Source of the DNA: Mordavella massiliensis
GTDB taxonomy: Bacteria; Bacillota; Clostridia; Lachnospirales; Lachnospiraceae
Length of the DNA: 64,000 nt
NCBI RefSeq assembly: GCF_016901695.1
Contig: NZ_JACJKS010000002.1
Location: 62,001 to 126,000, forward strand
Direction of reading: 5' to 3'
Of this stretch, positions 62,785 to 64,000 are shown one piece after another. Both the position numbers and the translations under genes were made by a program. Numbering within the stretch: the stretch's first letter is position 1; each line of letters begins with the position of its first letter. Below the pieces are notes generated by a model. It was not told the DNA's origin and did no database searches. It saw nothing but the letters and a program-made list of their open reading frames with translations.

Positions 62785-64000
62785 TACTGGACAGACTGGG
62801 AAAAGAACTGCTTTTTTTTGACGGAGGCATGGGCACGCTCCTGCAGGAGAAGGGGCTTGCGGCGGGAGAACTGCCGGAGACGTGGAACCTGGAGCACACG
62901 GAGGAGATCGTGGATATCCACCGGCAGTATTTTGAGGCGGGCAGCGACATTGTCCTGGCAAATACATTCGGGGCCAACGCCCTGAAATTCCACGGCGGGG
63001 ACTACGACCTGGAAGATATCATCACCGCGGCTGTGGTGAGCGCCAGGGAGGGCGCATACCTGGGCGTCACGGATGACCGGGAGGTGTATGTGGCCATGGA
63101 TATGGGGCCCACCGGGAAGCTTCTGAAGCCGCTGGGCGATCTGGAGTTTGAGCGGGCCGTTGCCGCCTTCGGGGAGGCCGCCCGGTACGGGGAGGCTGCC
63201 GGGGCGGATCTGATCCACATTGAGACCATGAGCGATATGTACGAGATAAAGGCGGCCGTACTGGGCGCGAAGGAGAATACCTCCCTTCCGGTCTTTGTGA
63301 CCATGATCTTTGACGAGCGGGGAAAACTTCTGACCGGCGGGGATGTGGCTGCCGCTGTCGCCATGCTGGAGGGACTTAGGGTGGACGCCCTCGGCATCAA
63401 CTGCGGCCTGGGCCCTGCGCAGATGCTCCCTGTGCTGGAGGAGATCCTGCGCGTCACCTCCCTGCCGGTGATCGTAAAGCCAAACGCCGGCCTGCCGGCA
63501 GTCCGGGACGGACGGACCGTGTACGATGTGGATCCGGAGCAGTTTGCCGCCTCCATGAAGCGGATCGTTCAGATGGGCGCCTGCGCCGTCGGAGGCTGCT
63601 GCGGGACGACACCTGCGCACATCGCAAGCATGACGAAAGCCTGCCGGGGGCTTGCCGTGAAGCCGCCTGTAAAGAAGAAGGAGACCGTCGTCTCCTCCTA
63701 CGGGCAGGCGGTGGTCCTTGGGGATGAGCCGGTGATCATCGGCGAGCGCATCAATCCCACCGGCAAGAAGCGGTTCCGCCAGGCGCTGAAAGAGCACGAT
63801 ATGGACTACATTCTCAGGGAGGCGGCAGCCCAGCAGGAAGCCGGGGCCCACATCCTGGATGTGAATGTGGGGCTCCCGGATCTCGATGAGGCGGCCATGA
63901 TGCGGGATGTGATAGGGGAGATCCAGAGCATCACGAGCCTGCCGCTGCAGATCGACACGGTGGATCCGGCAGCGCTGGAAGCAGGCATGCGCATGTACAA
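62781..64000 (+). CDS. metH: Cobalamin-dependent methionine synthase, N-terminal part
   Basis: The first ~406 codons; the gene runs off the window. The homocysteine-binding barrel (1-~300) starts LLFFDGGMGTLLQEKG, and its zinc ligands are Cys ~208 (GINCGLGP) and Cys 273-274 (GGCCGTTPAH). The pterin (methyltetrahydrofolate) domain begins ~310 (IIGERINPTGKKRF, GAHILDVNVGLPD). It makes methionine from homocysteine. GGAGGAACGAAGG precedes the ATG. The activation domain is encoded separately just upstream, as in other Clostridia. Confidence 0.93.
   Translation, partial: MILDRLGKELLFFDGGMGTLLQEKGLAAGELPETWNLEHTEEIVDIHRQYFEAGSDIVLANTFGANALKFHGGDYDLEDIITAAVVSAREGAYLGVTDDREVYVAMDMGPTGKLLKPLGDLEFERAVAAFGEAARYGEAAGADLIHIETMSDMYEIKAAVLGAKENTSLPVFVTMIFDERGKLLTGGDVAAAVAMLEGLRVDALGINCGLGPAQMLPVLEEILRVTSLPVIVKPNAGLPAVRDGRTVYDVDPEQFAASMKRIVQMGACAVGGCCGTTPAHIASMTKACRGLAVKPPVKKKETVVSSYGQAVVLGDEPVIIGERINPTGKKRFRQALKEHDMDYILREAAAQQEAGAHILDVNVGLPDLDEAAMMRDVIGEIQSITSLPLQIDTVDPAALEAGMRMY

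Overview
The window reads as chromosome of an endospore-forming, GC-rich member of the Clostridia, most likely Lachnospiraceae. This rests on a full spoIIIA operon, gpr-spoIIP, spoIVB-spo0A, type III glutamine synthetase, RimP-NusA-IF2 and NusB-RecN clusters in Firmicutes order, AGGAGG-type ribosome binding sites, and TTGACA/TATAAT-like promoters with mostly 17-base spacers. I see no rRNA, tRNA, CRISPR, prophage or insertion sequence. The first and last genes (degV, metH) are cut by the window edges.

Layout. 1-7.7 kb: DegV tail, EamA transporter, DUF362-ferredoxin protein, a minus-strand MoxR-ATPase/VWA pair, CstA, and a membrane-anchored MerR regulator. 7.9-12.3 kb: Uup-like ABC-F ATPase, ilvN-ilvC, an orotate-PRTase-like protein. 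12.4-19.3 kb: rpsT (minus), gpr-spoIIP, and a ParE/ParC-like topoisomerase pair. 19.4-30.5 kb: rimP-nusA-ylxR-ylxQ-infB-rbfA-nrnA-truB-ribF, then rpsO and pnp, each with its own promoter and structured leader. 30.6-35.5 kb: spoIIIAA-AH. 35.5-37.3 kb: a highly structured intergenic element and prfC. 37.4-46.3 kb: Asp23-nusB-xseA-xseB-ispA-dxs-tlyA-nadK-argR-recN.

46.3-58.5 kb is a nitrogen-assimilation block. It contains a minus-strand operon glnA(III)-asnB-gltB-gltD and a divergent GSI-like gene followed by an ANTAR protein with a degenerate receiver domain. The long leader before glnA(III) carries a strong intrinsic terminator, and just beyond gltD there is a small minus-strand RNA candidate with its own promoter and terminator. 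The block sits exactly between recN and spoIVB-spo0A, which are adjacent in Bacillus subtilis. 58.6-64 kb: spoIVB, spo0A, glgA, a stand-alone MetH-activation-domain protein and the start of metH.

How it fits together. The core is housekeeping (translation, RNA turnover, isoprenoid precursors, DNA repair) mixed with sporulation genes. The most distinctive regulation is in the nitrogen block: leader terminator, divergent promoters, an RNA-binding-type antiterminator protein and an orphan RNA. Several start codons were moved from the longest open frame to an internal ATG, GTG or TTG with a good Shine-Dalgarno sequence. For the MoxR gene the promoter itself rules out the upstream ATG.
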